56,747 nucleotides of DNA from Paramarasmius palmivorus (taxonomy: Eukaryota; Basidiomycota; Agaricomycetes; Agaricales; Marasmiaceae). This document shows positions 46,557-56,747 of the stretch, piece by piece. A program made the translations under genes and the position numbers. The notes beneath the pieces were generated by a model that was not told the origin of the DNA, did not search any database, and saw nothing but the letters and a program-made list of their open reading frames with translations. The stretch is taken from contig JAYKXP010000223.1 of NCBI GenBank assembly GCA_037176845.1, positions 1-56,747 on the forward strand. Reading direction: 5' to 3'. The first letter of the stretch is position 1; every line of letters starts with the position of its first letter.

Positions 46557-48182
46557 CTAAAGGGTAATGTGGATTAGCGAACGATAACAACAGGGCAGGT
46601 GATACACGCACATAGAAAAAGTTTCTTCCCCACAGAAGCATCGTGGCCAACCCTTACTCGAACAATCGCACTGATGAATGATGCCGTTACTTGCTTCAGA
46701 CAATGTGGCGATGGAATCGGTGTCAGAAAATTGGTCCGAAGAATCGAGTTCCCGAGTGGAATGCATGAGTTCCATCCATTCGTGCATAGGAACTCGGCTA
46801 ATAGTGGAACGGAAAACGGAATTGGGGGAAGGGCGGCGCAATTGTTCAATGTCTGGGAAATCAGTGAAGTGCACCGTGAGGATGGTGGGATGCTGATCCA
46901 GCCATTGGTTGAGGGCAACCTGATATGTGCTGCTGAGATCGGTGGTGCTTTGGCCCCATACGAGAATAAGCGTGGTCAGGTTCGGCAGAGTGACCCATCG
47001 GAAGAAGTCTGGGCCAACATGTCCCCAATGGTCTTGGTCGTTCACACGGAAGGAAGTGAGCAGGGGTAACATGATGGGTTGCTGTCGGGTAAGATTCGGA
47101 TGGGTGATGTGAGCATGCCCAGTCAACTGCCAGTTACCAGATCGGGAGTCCAGACCACTGACAAGAACGACTGTGATGGAGGGCACTTGTGTTGCAGCCT
47201 GCAGCACAAACAAAACAGTTCGGCTACTGCCACGAACGCGGAGACTGGTGACAGTGAGAGGGAGCTGATACCCGTGGTTGAGGTCGGGGATTTCCCATGC
47301 ATCGACTGATGAAATGGAGAGGTAACGAAGTGGGATGCCGGAATTTGTCAAGATCTCCAAAAACGTGTCAAGTGAGGTGGCCCTGTTGAAATGGACCGAC
47401 ACCGACGTCAACCGAAGAGGCGTCGGGAGGATACGGGCATCACGTAAAACAGTGGCTGTGACGTAAGAATATCCCAGCACAGAGAAGCTTCTCCATGGCT
47501 TGAACTTAAGCACAGTCATCGTGGAGCACAAGGATACCGGGACTGTGGATGGAAGAGCTGAATTAGGATTTTCTGTACTGATGAATTCAACCGTCAAGTC
47601 CAGCGGGAGTGAACCTGAGAGGGGAAGAAGCTTTGCAATCCGTGCGGATATGATAGTGGAATGAGCCCGACAATTGACAAAGCGGCGAATGTGTATGGTG
47701 CGGAAGAGGCTGGGTTGACTGAAAACGATGACCTTGAATTGACGAGAAAGTCGCGCAATGACCGTGATCTGTGGGCAATAGATAATGGGGGTTAAATATG
47801 GACCTCGATTGAAATCGTCAAGCCGAACTGCGGGGACAGCGAACTTCACGATACGTGTAGTGATCTCTGGCGGGCAGCGGTGAAATACGGATGTGCGTCC
47901 TATGAGTCCCTTTTGGTACTCTCGAAGAGTGTCGCGAAGGCGAACGTATTCCTTGTCGCTGAGGTCCCCATATCGATGAGCGTGGTTGAGCCAAAATGGT
48001 GCGGCTGCTATCCTATTGATCTCCTCGTCGATATAGACCTTCATAAGGTGCCAATTACCGATGCCAACACTGAAAAACAATCAACAAGAAGCAGATAGTG
48101 AACGAAGGAGAACTTACTAGGGAAGAGGAGGCAACGACTCGATGAAGTGGGTGAGGAAGTTGGTGCCAGGGGGGGGTTGCAT
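46557..48182 (-). CDS. F-box-like protein, two exons, inside the giant transposon
   Basis: Start 48182 (MQPPPGTNFLTHFIESLPPL) with one intron (48,062-48,117). The join gives PYVGIGNWHLMKVYIDEEIN. About 510 residues. The N-terminal helical region (RLRDTLREYQKGLIGRTSVF) is followed by HRCPPEITTRIVKFAVPAV, a degenerate basidiomycete F-box, then SRQFKVIVFSQPSLFRTIHI. The rest has leucine-rich-repeat-like strands (LTSVSVHFNRATSLDTFLEI, LTVTSLRVRGSS, LPLLTSFRVNDQDHWG, LPNLTTLILVWGQS). The C-terminus has a cysteine patch (HQCDCSSKGWPRCFCGEE). Such proteins recruit substrates to SCF ubiquitin ligases. It is a common host family, so this may be captured cargo rather than a transposition gene. Confidence 0.72.
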
Positions 48183-48856
48183 GATGAACAGAGCTTGAAA
48201 AGACGGTGGATGGTGAAAGTAGCAAGGATCGAGGACGGAAAGAGTTGACACACAAACAAAGCTTATAAAGGGTGGTCTGTAAGGTCATGTTTATACACGT
48301 TTGAGGAATATGGAACATACCGTGTTACTGAACTATCACCTGTGAAGGGTGCAGGTTCAAACCTGCCAGGTGCATGGCCACCACCGCGTTGAATGTCTGA
48401 AAACTAAGAGTTTGGTAACCTCTAGGAGGGAGTACAATGCTCAGCGTTGGCGAGGACCTTTTTAGTGGGTTTTTTAGGTGTGGTTGGACGGTATGCAAAG
48501 CCAACGAGGGTGGAGAGTTCCATGGAACTGTCACCGAAACGCGGTGATGGACATGCGTCTTGTCGACCGTGCGTGTTGAGTAACTGAAGAACTGTAAATT
48601 CTAAGAGTATACGACGCGGATAGGCAACCAGTCCATACAAACGGAATGGTGACCAGATTGATAGGAACATTGTGAAGTATGAAAATGGAGGAGGCTTCCT
48701 GTTGACGAGGATCTGTGTGGCTGAACTCACGGAACACACGTGACCGTGAGCTGTCAGACCATTCAACGATTCCAGGAATTGTGGCGTCTTGAGGTGGTAG
48801 CAGGAGAAGGTAATCGATGGTTCTGAGAAACTGTCTGCAAGGTTCTCAAGTCAGGC
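48183..48856. other. Spacer to right arm with two palindrome copies
   Basis: No gene supported. Isolated palindromes near 48,520 (GTTCCATGGAACTGTC) and 48,820 (TGGTTCTGAGAAACTGTC) extend the terminal family inward. Confidence 0.5.
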
Positions 48857-51800
48857 ACAGTTCCTCAGAACCAAGACTGAAGTTGCGAGGCTGGAACAGT
48901 TCCTAAAAACCGTGTTTGCGTAAATGGCTGACGATGTCTTCCTCGAGGTTTTGGATGATCTCGGCATGGGTGAAGGCTGTAGGAAGGGGTTGGGTGATGA
49001 AGGAGACGACAGTTCGTCAGAACCGTCAACAAAGTTCCAAGGTATGCACAGTTCCTAGGAACCATACTCGAGTAGGTGGTCACTGATATCTTCCGCGAGG
49101 GTTTGAAGGATCCTGGCGCAGGTGAAGGCTGTAGGAAGGGGCTGATTAACAAATAGGCAGCAGTTTTCCAGAACCGTCAACGACCTCTGCCGGTGTTGAC
49201 AGTTCCTTAGAACCACCAGCGAAATTCTGAGGTAGTTACGGTTCTCGGGAACTGTATTGGGGTAGGCTGTTTCCCATGCTTTCTGCGAGACTTGGAGTGA
49301 TCTGGGCATGGGCGAAGGTCGTAGGATGGGGTTGAGTGATAAGGTAGTTGACAGTTCGTCAGAACCGCCAGCGACCTCTGCCGGTGTTGACAGTTCGTCA
49401 GAACCACCAGCGAAATTCTGAGGTAGTTACAGTTCTCGGGAACTGTACTGGGGTAAGGTAGGTTACTGTTTTTCTCGAGGTTTGGGATGATCCAGGGATG
49501 GGTGAAGGTCGTAGAAAGGAATTGAGGGATAAGGTAGTTGACAGTTCGTCAGAACCGCCAGCGACCTCTGCCGGTGTTGACAGTTCCTTAGAACCACCAG
49601 CGAACTTCTGAGGTAGTTACGGTTCTCGGGAACTGTATTGGGGTAGGCTGTTTCCCATGCTTTCTGCGAGACTTGGAATGATCTGGGCATGGGCGAAGGT
49701 CGTAGGATGGGGTTGAGTGATAAGGTAGTTGACAGTTCGTCAGAACCGCCAGCGACCTCTGCCGGTGTTGACAGTTCGTCAGAACCACCAGCGAAATTCT
49801 GAGGTAGTTACGGTTCTCGGGAACTGTACTGGGGTAAGGTAGGTTACTGTTTTTCTCGAGGTTTGGGATGATCCAGGGATGGGTGAAGGTCGTAGAAAGG
49901 AATTGAGTGATAAGGTAGTTGACAGTTCGTCAGAACCGCCAGCGACCTCTGCCGGTGTTGACAGTTCGTCAGAACCATCAACAAAGTCCTGAGGCAAGTA
50001 CGGTTCCCAGGAACGGTATTGAGGTAAGGTAGGTCAATGTCTTTCTTGAGGTTTTGAATGATCCAGGCATGGGTGTTGGACATAGGAAGGTGTTGAGTGA
50101 TGAACCAGTCAGAGGTTCCCTGGAACCGTCAACGACCACTCTCGGTATCGGCAGTTCCTTAGAACCGTCGGCCAAGGTCTGAGGCAGTCATGGTTCCTAG
50201 AAACCGTACATGAATGGGCGGTGTTTGACGACTTCTGTGAGGTTTGTGTAGTCTTCGGCATTGGTGAAGGGCATAGGAAGGGGTTGCATAATGAAGCTAC
50301 CGACAGTTCCTAAGAACTGTCACTAAGAACCCTCAAAAACCTCCACCCAAACCAATATTCAGTTCCTCAGAACCATCAGCAACGTCCGAGTCAGCCGTGG
50401 TTCCCAGAAACCGCATCCGAATAGGTCACATATCGATGAATTCCTCTAGGTTTGATGTGATTCTGGTAGGGTAGGAAGTGGTTGGAAGGTTGTGCGTGTC
50501 GACTGGTCAATGGTTCTCAGGAACCGTTGTCGGGCTATCCAGTCGTCGACGGTTCCCGGGAACCGCCCTCAAGTACGAATGCTGATGACGATCCTGGCAG
50601 ACCTGGGCTTCCCTAAGCTGTAAATGGGTGAGGAATGGTGCTGCAACGATCACCCTGCTTGAATACGCACCACTAACCAATGTCCAGTTCGCCAGAACCA
50701 CTATGCCATGTTAATAATGGCAGTTCCCATGAACCGCGCGCTCTTGCCTTTTTTCAGTCATAGTTCCTCAAAACCTCCCACGACACATTAGTTTAGACGC
50801 CGATTTACATTTTTGGTCTATCAATTACATATCACAGAGGTTGGGCCTCTTCGAGGCGGGAGCTGAACCTTACAAACAGTAACCTGACGCATTCGTCTCA
50901 AACGCCCAGTATATTAGAACTACACTAGCCAAACTATATCTACTTAATCGGAGCTGGGCTCAGAAAGAATATGCACATTACGAGCTTGCAACGCAATGTA
51001 CACAGCACTTTGTGGTGCAACACACAGCGAGACGGTGTACTTCTTGACAAATCGGGTCTCGTGAAATAGCGAAGAAGATGAGCGGTTTCCCCTGGCATCG
51101 ACCTCGATAATTAGACGGGTTCGATATTTGATAACTAGAATTTGACGCGGTACTAACGACGAAGGTGTTTGAGAAGGACCTCCAAGATTTGCAACGTTTC
51201 CTGATATAGCTTCACGTCGGCCAGGCTTCATTAACACCGCAACAGGAACATTCGTACCGTTTCATGGCGGCATCATCAGTACTCTCAATGAACTCGCGAA
51301 CAATATCGTCCTTTTCAGACTGAGGAAGGAGTATAGGAAAGTCAGCTGAAAAGGTTGATTTGGGTCTGTCCAGTGTCGATTGTCAGCGTTTCGAGAGTTT
51401 GGGTCGTGGGTCAGGATCTACAGCGGACAAGGAGCATTTACCAAGGCCTGGGTAGAGATAAAGTATGAGGCACGACTCATAGTATGCACGAGTCAAGAGT
51501 TAGTATTGGGGAAACACCGGCGACACTCGCATCCTGGTCCGAAACCAGACACACAGTACTGCACCAGTGTACCAAGTAAGCTGATCGCAAATCTTCAGAG
51601 GCTTTCCAGACACTTCCATAAAGCGAGCTTCAAGGCGATGATATCGACAAAGGTGCGAGCACCAACAGAGCGGTTATGTGAAAGAGAAGATTGTGATTGC
51701 GGTACCGTGACAGACTGGGCAGCCTGATTCGAATATACAGGATTATGAGAGGAGGGAGAACAACGGTTACCAGCCAAAGTTGGTACTGAAGTGCTGAAGC

Positions 51801-52235
51801 GGATGGCCATGCATCTGAAAAGAAAGTCAAAACCAGACCTTTGATTAGAGCTAAAACTAAACTCACCGGACCTAGAATACGAAGCTATAACTTGAACCCT
51901 TGAGACCAACGAAGAAGAATGGGAAAAAGAGACGAAAGAGCCGCTAAGAAAAACTCTGGGGACTGTTGAGAGATGTGGAAAGCAAAGACCGAGAAAAACA
52001 AAAGGAAGGGCAGCCAAATATGGGATGGGAAAGCATCACCAAAAACAGAAAAGCATCCAAATACGGATGTTTGTACTTATTGTCAAACTGGCGGAAAAAA
52101 GACCTGACGACTACAGCTGAACCTGAAAGGTTCAGCAATTACATACATCAGGTGCCGGTGAATGTGGGCCGGCTCACATCTTTTTTCTGTCCAATTCCAC
52201 ATCTTTTCGTGGGCTTAGTAATTGTCGTCTATCCG
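48857..52235 (-). repeat. Right terminal inverted repeat with palindrome array
   Basis: Inverted copy of the left arm. It runs uninterrupted from 48,857 to 50,831, is broken by a 1,307-base insertion, and continues 52,139-52,235. Every short frame seen in the left arm has an identical counterpart here. The last about 75 bases (52,139-52,213) mirror 31,537-31,612; the outermost 22 bases are different in the two arms. Confidence 0.87.
50832..52138 (+). mobile_element. Helitron-like 1.3 kb insertion in the right arm
   Basis: The left arm gives the empty site: CAATTACATATTACATACAT. The insertion lies between A and T of an AT dinucleotide with no longer duplication. It starts TCACAGAGGTTGG and ends with a 21-base hairpin (GCTGAACCT-GAA-AGGTTCAGC, 52,116-52,136) plus AA. 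A 5' TC start, A/T target and 3' hairpin are Helitron features, but the canonical CTRR end is missing, so a Helentron-type or unrelated insertion is possible. A minus frame within it (DIVREFIESTDDAAMKRYEC followed by SCCG) loosely resembles the region before Helitron helicases. Other frames are unrecognised. Confidence 0.5.
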
Positions 52236-52734
52236 ATGAAGAGGTATGTATACTTCACTCGTTGCCTCACCACTTTTCTCACTTTTGCACAAATATCAAC
52301 GAAAATAGTTCACCAAATGCCTTCAGACTCAATATCAACGCCTCAAACAGCCTATCTCCCTTCACACGTGATGTACTACCAGGCGTATAGGACATGTAGT
52401 TGAGGCTCAGGCTTTACGATACTACTCGTGGACACGGATCGTCACTCGTAGCTCTACACAACCAACCAGGTTGCATGTATATCATGGGAACAGGACCTCA
52501 ACGAACGACCGCTGAAAACACCTTAAGCTTGGCCGCACCTTCTTCGAACACCGCGGCTATTCGATCAGCTGCGGCTCAAGTTACCTTAGACACTTTGCCT
52601 GCGTATAAGGTCACGGTTCCAGTCCAATCTGCGAGAATCATTCTTCTTGGTGCTATTCACTACTGCGCTTCAATAAAGTTTAATCTTGATCCTCGTGGGC
52701 AAGACTCAATATAAATACATGTACGCCATCTCGC
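52236..52734. repeat. Repeat unit A, right half of the split copy
   Basis: Matches 25,725-26,226, restarting at ATGAAGAG and ending CATCTCGC about 50 bases upstream of the BTB start codon. Contains the TATA-like CAATATAAATACATG at 52,707-52,721, suitably placed as the BTB core promoter. Confidence 0.85.
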
Positions 52735-52784
52735 TTTCTTTTCCTTCACGCCCCCTGCCGAGGCAGAAGAAAGTCGAGATCAAG

Positions 52785-53773
52785 ATGTTGCAAGAGTATC
52801 AATGCCCTGGTAAGCCCGTCCTCGAAATACCCCACTTCGTTCCTCAATCAATTCAACTTTTGACTAGCTTCCGACGAATGTCAACTATTCATCGATATCA
52901 CCCTCGAATCTGCCGACGGGCAAAAATTTGGAGCCCACTCAAAAACCCTGGAGGTATACAACGGAGCTTTCCCCATCGTCGGGACAGTGATCCATGATAT
53001 CAACGATATCGTGTACCTCACCGAAGATGCCGACATACTTGTTCTTCTTCTAAGATTTTCGCATAACGAGCCGCTGCCTGAGCTCGCACCTCTCGGGATC
53101 GATACAGTTCTTGCGCTTGCGGAAGCAGCAGACAAGTACGAAAACCATTTTGCTCTTTCCGCGTGTAGGACTGCGTTGAGGTATGGAGTTCTTTATCGAG
53201 TAACTTGTAACTCACTAAAATATCTGTAGTCATCTCGCCCACCAATCTCCCATCAACGCTCTCCGCATTGTTTCCTACAAGTTAGCTTTCAAAGATTACA
53301 CCGAAATCGATGAGCTCGTTCGTTCGACGATGGACATTCCGACGCACACGGTAGTGGAGGTTATGAAGCATAACCCGCAGATTTATTTAACCTATGTAAG
53401 TGCACCAGAGTTCGACTTTTTTTGGACTTTCTGCTGACATCCGGGTATCTAGACGCTCTACAAAGAGGTGTACATGAAAGCTATCCAAGGGTTTCGTTTG
53501 GTTCTGGATAATGACAAACTCCTGACAGACGAGTACGCTCGATCCTGCCCACGTTACGGCAAAGCGGCTGTGATCTTCAACGCTCTACTTATGCGTCTTC
53601 AGAGCCCAACGGAAGATAAAATCGAGGAGGCGAGGGGTGTAGCAGAAGCTGCGATTGGACCTGGTATCTCTTTGAGGAATAAGAATTGGAACTCTTGGGT
53701 GCGTCGGTTGAAGGATGAAGTTTTGGGATTACCTACATGGGAGAAGGTAGAGCTTAGTATTGAGGGACGCTGA
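52785..53773 (+). CDS. BTB/POZ domain protein
   Basis: Start 52785 (MLQEYQCP), with introns near 52,810-52,868, 53,180-53,230 and 53,396-53,453. The exons join as ASDECQLFIDITLESADGQK, FGAHSKTLEVYNGAFPIVGT, then DIVYLTEDADILVLLLRFSH. This is the BTB fold of the basidiomycete-specific family, which has the pattern D-[IV]-x-[LF]-x-S-x-D-G..F.AH...L...S..F. The remainder is helical (DTVLALAEAADKYENHFALS, DEYARSCPRYGKAAVIFNAL) and ends ELSIEGR. Usual length is 300-350 residues and this one is about 280. BTB proteins dimerise and often act as adaptors for Cullin-3 or in transcription. The partner here is unknown. The giant transposon inserted about 540 bases upstream of its start codon. Confidence 0.82.
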
Positions 53774-54689
53774 TACATGGTGCCATTATGTGTGGAAAAG
53801 TATGAATAAATCCTATGTTTACTTTTCGATATGATTCTTCGAGGGAAACAGGTGGCGTACTCACAGTTGCATCAATCATGGCATGTTTTCTTCGCCCAAT
53901 ATACAATATCGCTGGCCGTGAAGATGCGTCGCCGTTTTTGAGAGCATAGTCATAGTCGTTGGCAGGACATGCCTGATGAACGAGTTCGAGGTACGAGACT
54001 ATGGGTGTTCAGCCTCTTCCTAGGCAGTAATGTGAGGTGAATGAACGCACGACAACGTCCTGTGGATGCAATTTGAATGTGAGTACGTCGTTGGAGACAA
54101 CCAGGACCAGGTATATATGTGGCAGTGCCAGTTCTCGAAATTCTTCATCTGAACCACCATGTCCTCAGACTCGTTTACTACGTGTCATATCGTATTCTGG
54201 ACTACCCAACGGAACCCTGAATGTCTAATCCGACTTTGCCGACTTTCGACATCTCAATATTGAATTTCGTCTCACAAATCCACATTCTTTCGCCCACTTG
54301 AAGTGTTTGGGGGTACTTGCGCATTTCCCAAGGGTAAACGAATTTGACTTTGCCATTAGGTGCGTTTTTATACTTGATTTACTGTCATGCGGATTGCTGA
54401 ACTCGTACTTTAGCTGCTGCCACTATGGATAGCTCATCGCATCCATTCCAAACGTTTGTGGGAAGAAGGGGCTGTCACCTGCTGTTAGGCTTTTGCTTTT
54501 GTTCCTCTACCACTACTATCACCGACTCGGACAGCATCATCGAAACCTTTAGTTCTGTCAATGCCCTCTGGCACGCATTCGAACGGGGAAGCGACACTGA
54601 TCCGACTTGATGCTAACGATCAGTGGGTACCTATACCATGTAAGTCCTCCATACTATATCGTCGCTACGTCACTAGATAACAGGCTCAC
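53774..54689. other. Intergenic
   Basis: No supported gene. A frame at 54,425-54,610 (MDSSSHPFQTFVGRRGCHLL) has no known similarity. Confidence 0.4.
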
Positions 54690-56040
54690 CTTCATTAGCA
54701 GAAACAACAGCTGACTTGACAATCGACACCGATATTCGGCGACTTGTTTGCGACTACTGCTGGAACACTCTGTTCACGTTCCGTGCATTCCAATCCGCAT
54801 GGGATAGCCACACGGTAAGCAAAGATAACGGGCAACTTGTGGATGCACATACTCGCTATCGCTAGACTCCCTGCGGCAATCTGGAGCGAGGGATGTGGAT
54901 GGTGGTCGTGTAGTTTCCAAGGCTATTGAGGATACGGTGTTGTGTTAGTGTGCATTTCTTGAAGTGTTCGAGTCTAATTGGCGTGTCTCAAGCTGAAAAA
55001 ACTCCAGTCAAACTACGAACGATTACATCTCGAGAAAAGACTTCCGCCTTCGAATGCACTCCGGATAACTGTAGCTTTGGGTTCAAACTGCGGTGAAGAC
55101 CAGAAACGTCTTAGCATGTTGTTGGAGGTTTTAGAGAGTTAAATCTCTCGCGGGCTTTCGAGGTTGTACACTACAGAAGGTGCGGCTCGTGGCCATGACA
55201 TCCCTACTCTCATTCTCTCGCAGGATGACAACGCAGGCAAATTCTTGGACCACCGGGGATGCCCACGAGATTTGGATTTCCATGCCCACCTTATCACGCT
55301 TGCTCGACAACGATTAAGAGGAGAGCGCTCTTCACGAGAGGTGTCCATCTCCAGAGACCTACTGTTCATCCGACAGGGTTTTGGACTGTGCCGATCTTAC
55401 TCGACGAGGCTATTTGTCAATGATGGACAGAAAAGGATCTTTACGCGGCTCTCAGCTATGTATGGGGTGCAAGACCTGCCTTATATTAACCACTTCCCAT
55501 ACATCGACGGACTACACTCCTTTATTCCATCCATTGTATCCCAACACCGTTCATGGATGTCATCAGGATGTCGTGAATAAACTAGGAGTTCGTTATCTCT
55601 GGGTAGACGCCTTTCGGCAAATCCAAGACTCGAAAGAAGACAAGGCTCGCGAGATTGGAAGATGCGCCCATGATTTTAGGAACGCGTTATTTCACTATCG
55701 TCGCGTCATCTGCAAGTCGTGTCAGTGAAGGATTCCTAAACCCTCGAGACCCGAAAACAGTCTGCTTTCTTCCATTTCTGTGTCTATAGGACCATTGGTC
55801 ACTATTGGCTTTGTCTGTGCCGCAGCCTGAGCTGCCTAAATGTAACCGCTCCGGCCCTGAACACGGAGCCATTGTGTGCTTAGAGGAACGAGTACTCTCC
55901 CCACGCCTTCTTCTATATTCAAGCCCACACCCTAGAATATGAATGCCAAACAACACATATCAACGTCGACAACACCCGTCGGTATCTCTCAAAAACCCAG
56001 CCATCGGAACGACTTCCTGACCGTGTGTTTTCGACAGAAG
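54690..56040 (+). pseudogene. HET-domain (heterokaryon incompatibility) gene remnant
   Basis: An N-terminal zinc-like piece (IRRLVCDYCWNTLFTFRAFQ, about 54,735) is followed, after unrecognised sequence, by pieces of the HET domain in different frames. YAALSYVWGA lies near 55,446, KLGVRYLWVDAFRQIQDSKE then DKAREIGR near 55,580, FTIVASSASRVSEGFLNPRD near 55,690, LEERVLSPRLLLYSS near 55,880 and YECQTTHINVDNTRRYL near 55,935. These are in the order of HET proteins, but the frame changes at least twice and stops interrupt, so the gene is dead. Functional HET proteins trigger self/non-self cell death. Confidence 0.7.
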
Positions 56041-56747
56041 GAGCAGTTGTACTCGTTTATAATACGGGATTGAGGCGCAATAGTGATGCACTTCGCAACC
56101 AGTACACCGTGTGTGGCGCGCTATTCTCGAAGAGTACACGTCACGGTCCTTACCAAGTCAGAGATCGATTGAACGCTCGGCGGGTGTTGCGGAACATTGC
56201 GGTTGGCCTGGAGTAGGTACCTGGCGGCCTATGGACAATCGAATTCCTTGGGGCCTGTTTGTTTATGGCGCATGGATGGCCGCTGCAAAAGAGACCAGTA
56301 AAATATAGGGCACCTTCATGGGTTGGGCATCTGTAGATGGGGAAAATTGCGGGATATAACCCTTACGTGGTATGAACGCCCTCGTTAACACTTACGAACA
56401 CTGCTGGTTTAGGTAGCCCACCGATCTGTCAAGTCGATGTTTGTGAGGTCACAACATCGAAACCTTCGTATGACTTTTGGTTGAGTGTCACTGAGGGGTG
56501 TTTGACAGTCACTACGACTACCAAGAAGGTTTTTTGGGGAGAAGGCTTTGATCTGTCGAACGAAGAAGTGGTAGCTAGAAGGGTGATTGGAGCATCCAAC
56601 CAGTGCCTCTAGAAGACAGCCCTGGTGAGTATTGCTTGCCTTTGTCTGTAAGCACAGCGAAAGCGTTGTGGTAGGGTTGGCCGATTGCGGTGGTTGGCCT
56701 GAGCATCCTGTCTACAAACCCGAAACGTTTTCTACTACCGGCGTGTT
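56041..56747. other. No recognisable gene
   Basis: Probably decayed 3' part of the HET gene or intergenic sequence. I see no domain or repeat in it. Confidence 0.35.

Larger units (their letters stand above)
31246..52235. mobile_element. Giant KDZ-type DNA transposon with 2 kb terminal inverted repeats
   Basis: The element splits repeat unit A. ATGAAGAG occurs at 31,238-31,245 and 52,236-52,243, as expected for an 8-base target duplication. Left arm 31,246-33,585 and right arm 48,857-52,235 are inverted copies. After removing the MITE with its TA (268 bases) from the left and the 1,307-base insertion from the right, both arms are 2,072 bases. The arms look essentially identical over the parts compared, including every short open frame. 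Between them lie the KDZ transposase (minus), genes at 33,863, 38,742, 41.5 kb and 43,047 (plus), 40,861 (minus), and an F-box gene (minus). Total 20,990 bp, or about 19.4 kb without nested insertions. The outermost 22 bases of the two ends do not match well. Confidence 0.87.

Noticed and set aside
48325..48370. tRNA-like B-box word GGTTCAAACCTGCC
   Set aside because: The loop is six bases, no acceptor or anticodon stems can be formed around it, and no A-box lies at the right distance.
50944..51340. Helitron helicase gene
   Set aside because: Only a short DIVREFIESTDDAAMKRYEC-type stretch resembles the region before such helicases. No Rep or helicase motif follows, so it is noted only as weak support for the insertion type.
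31246..52235. TET/JBP gene or other DNA-modifying enzyme as KDZ cargo
   Set aside because: KDZ elements are known to associate with TET/JBP genes, so I looked for the H-x-D...H pattern of that dioxygenase in each cargo gene and did not find it.

Overview
The window is nuclear DNA of a filamentous basidiomycete, most likely an agaricomycete. Genes are cut by many 45-70 base introns with GT..AG ends. The protein families are typical of mushrooms: DUF6534 membrane protein, secreted heme peroxidase, Eos1, TAP-type peptidase, BTB, HET and F-box proteins, alpha-kinase, and KDZ and rva_4-type transposases. There is no bacterial operon structure, CRISPR array or rRNA. All exon maps were made by hand from reading frames and splice consensus.

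Left part (1-11.8 kb) is host sequence. It holds a decayed DUF6534 gene, a 442-residue protein built on a repeated Met-Ser/Gly-Trp motif, a secreted heme peroxidase (minus) and an EOS1-like ER membrane protein (minus). Two diverged copies of a repeat with a long pyrimidine-only tract lie at 3.2-4.7 kb and 8.8-9.6 kb.

11,853-19,631 is a 7.8 kb DNA transposon with an 8-base target duplication (CTAAAACC) and about 120-base inverted ends. It carries an intact six-exon integrase-fold (DDE) transposase, an alpha-type protein kinase with an N-terminal zinc region, and a small companion protein. A 1.8 kb inverted-repeat element sits inside its left end.

19.6-31.2 kb is host sequence again. It contains a 274 bp MITE, a secreted TAP-like serine peptidase (minus), repeat unit A, a papain-like cysteine peptidase, and a protein kinase whose N-lobe is cut off exactly where a second copy of unit A begins.

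31,246-52,235 is the most striking object: a 21 kb KDZ-type transposon inserted into that second copy of unit A, flanked by the 8-base repeat ATGAAGAG. Its terminal inverted repeats are about 2,072 bases each once two later insertions are removed: a 266 bp MITE in the left arm and a 1.3 kb Helitron-like piece in the right arm. The arms carry about 30 copies each of a short palindrome (GTTC-N4-GAAC core), partly in 190-base tandem units. Between the arms lie a KDZ transposase with several cysteine/SWIM-like clusters, five multi-exon genes of unknown function with coiled-coil, cysteine-pair or basic regions, and an F-box gene.

Right part (52.2-56.7 kb) holds the other half of unit A, a BTB gene just downstream of it, and a frameshifted HET-domain pseudogene.
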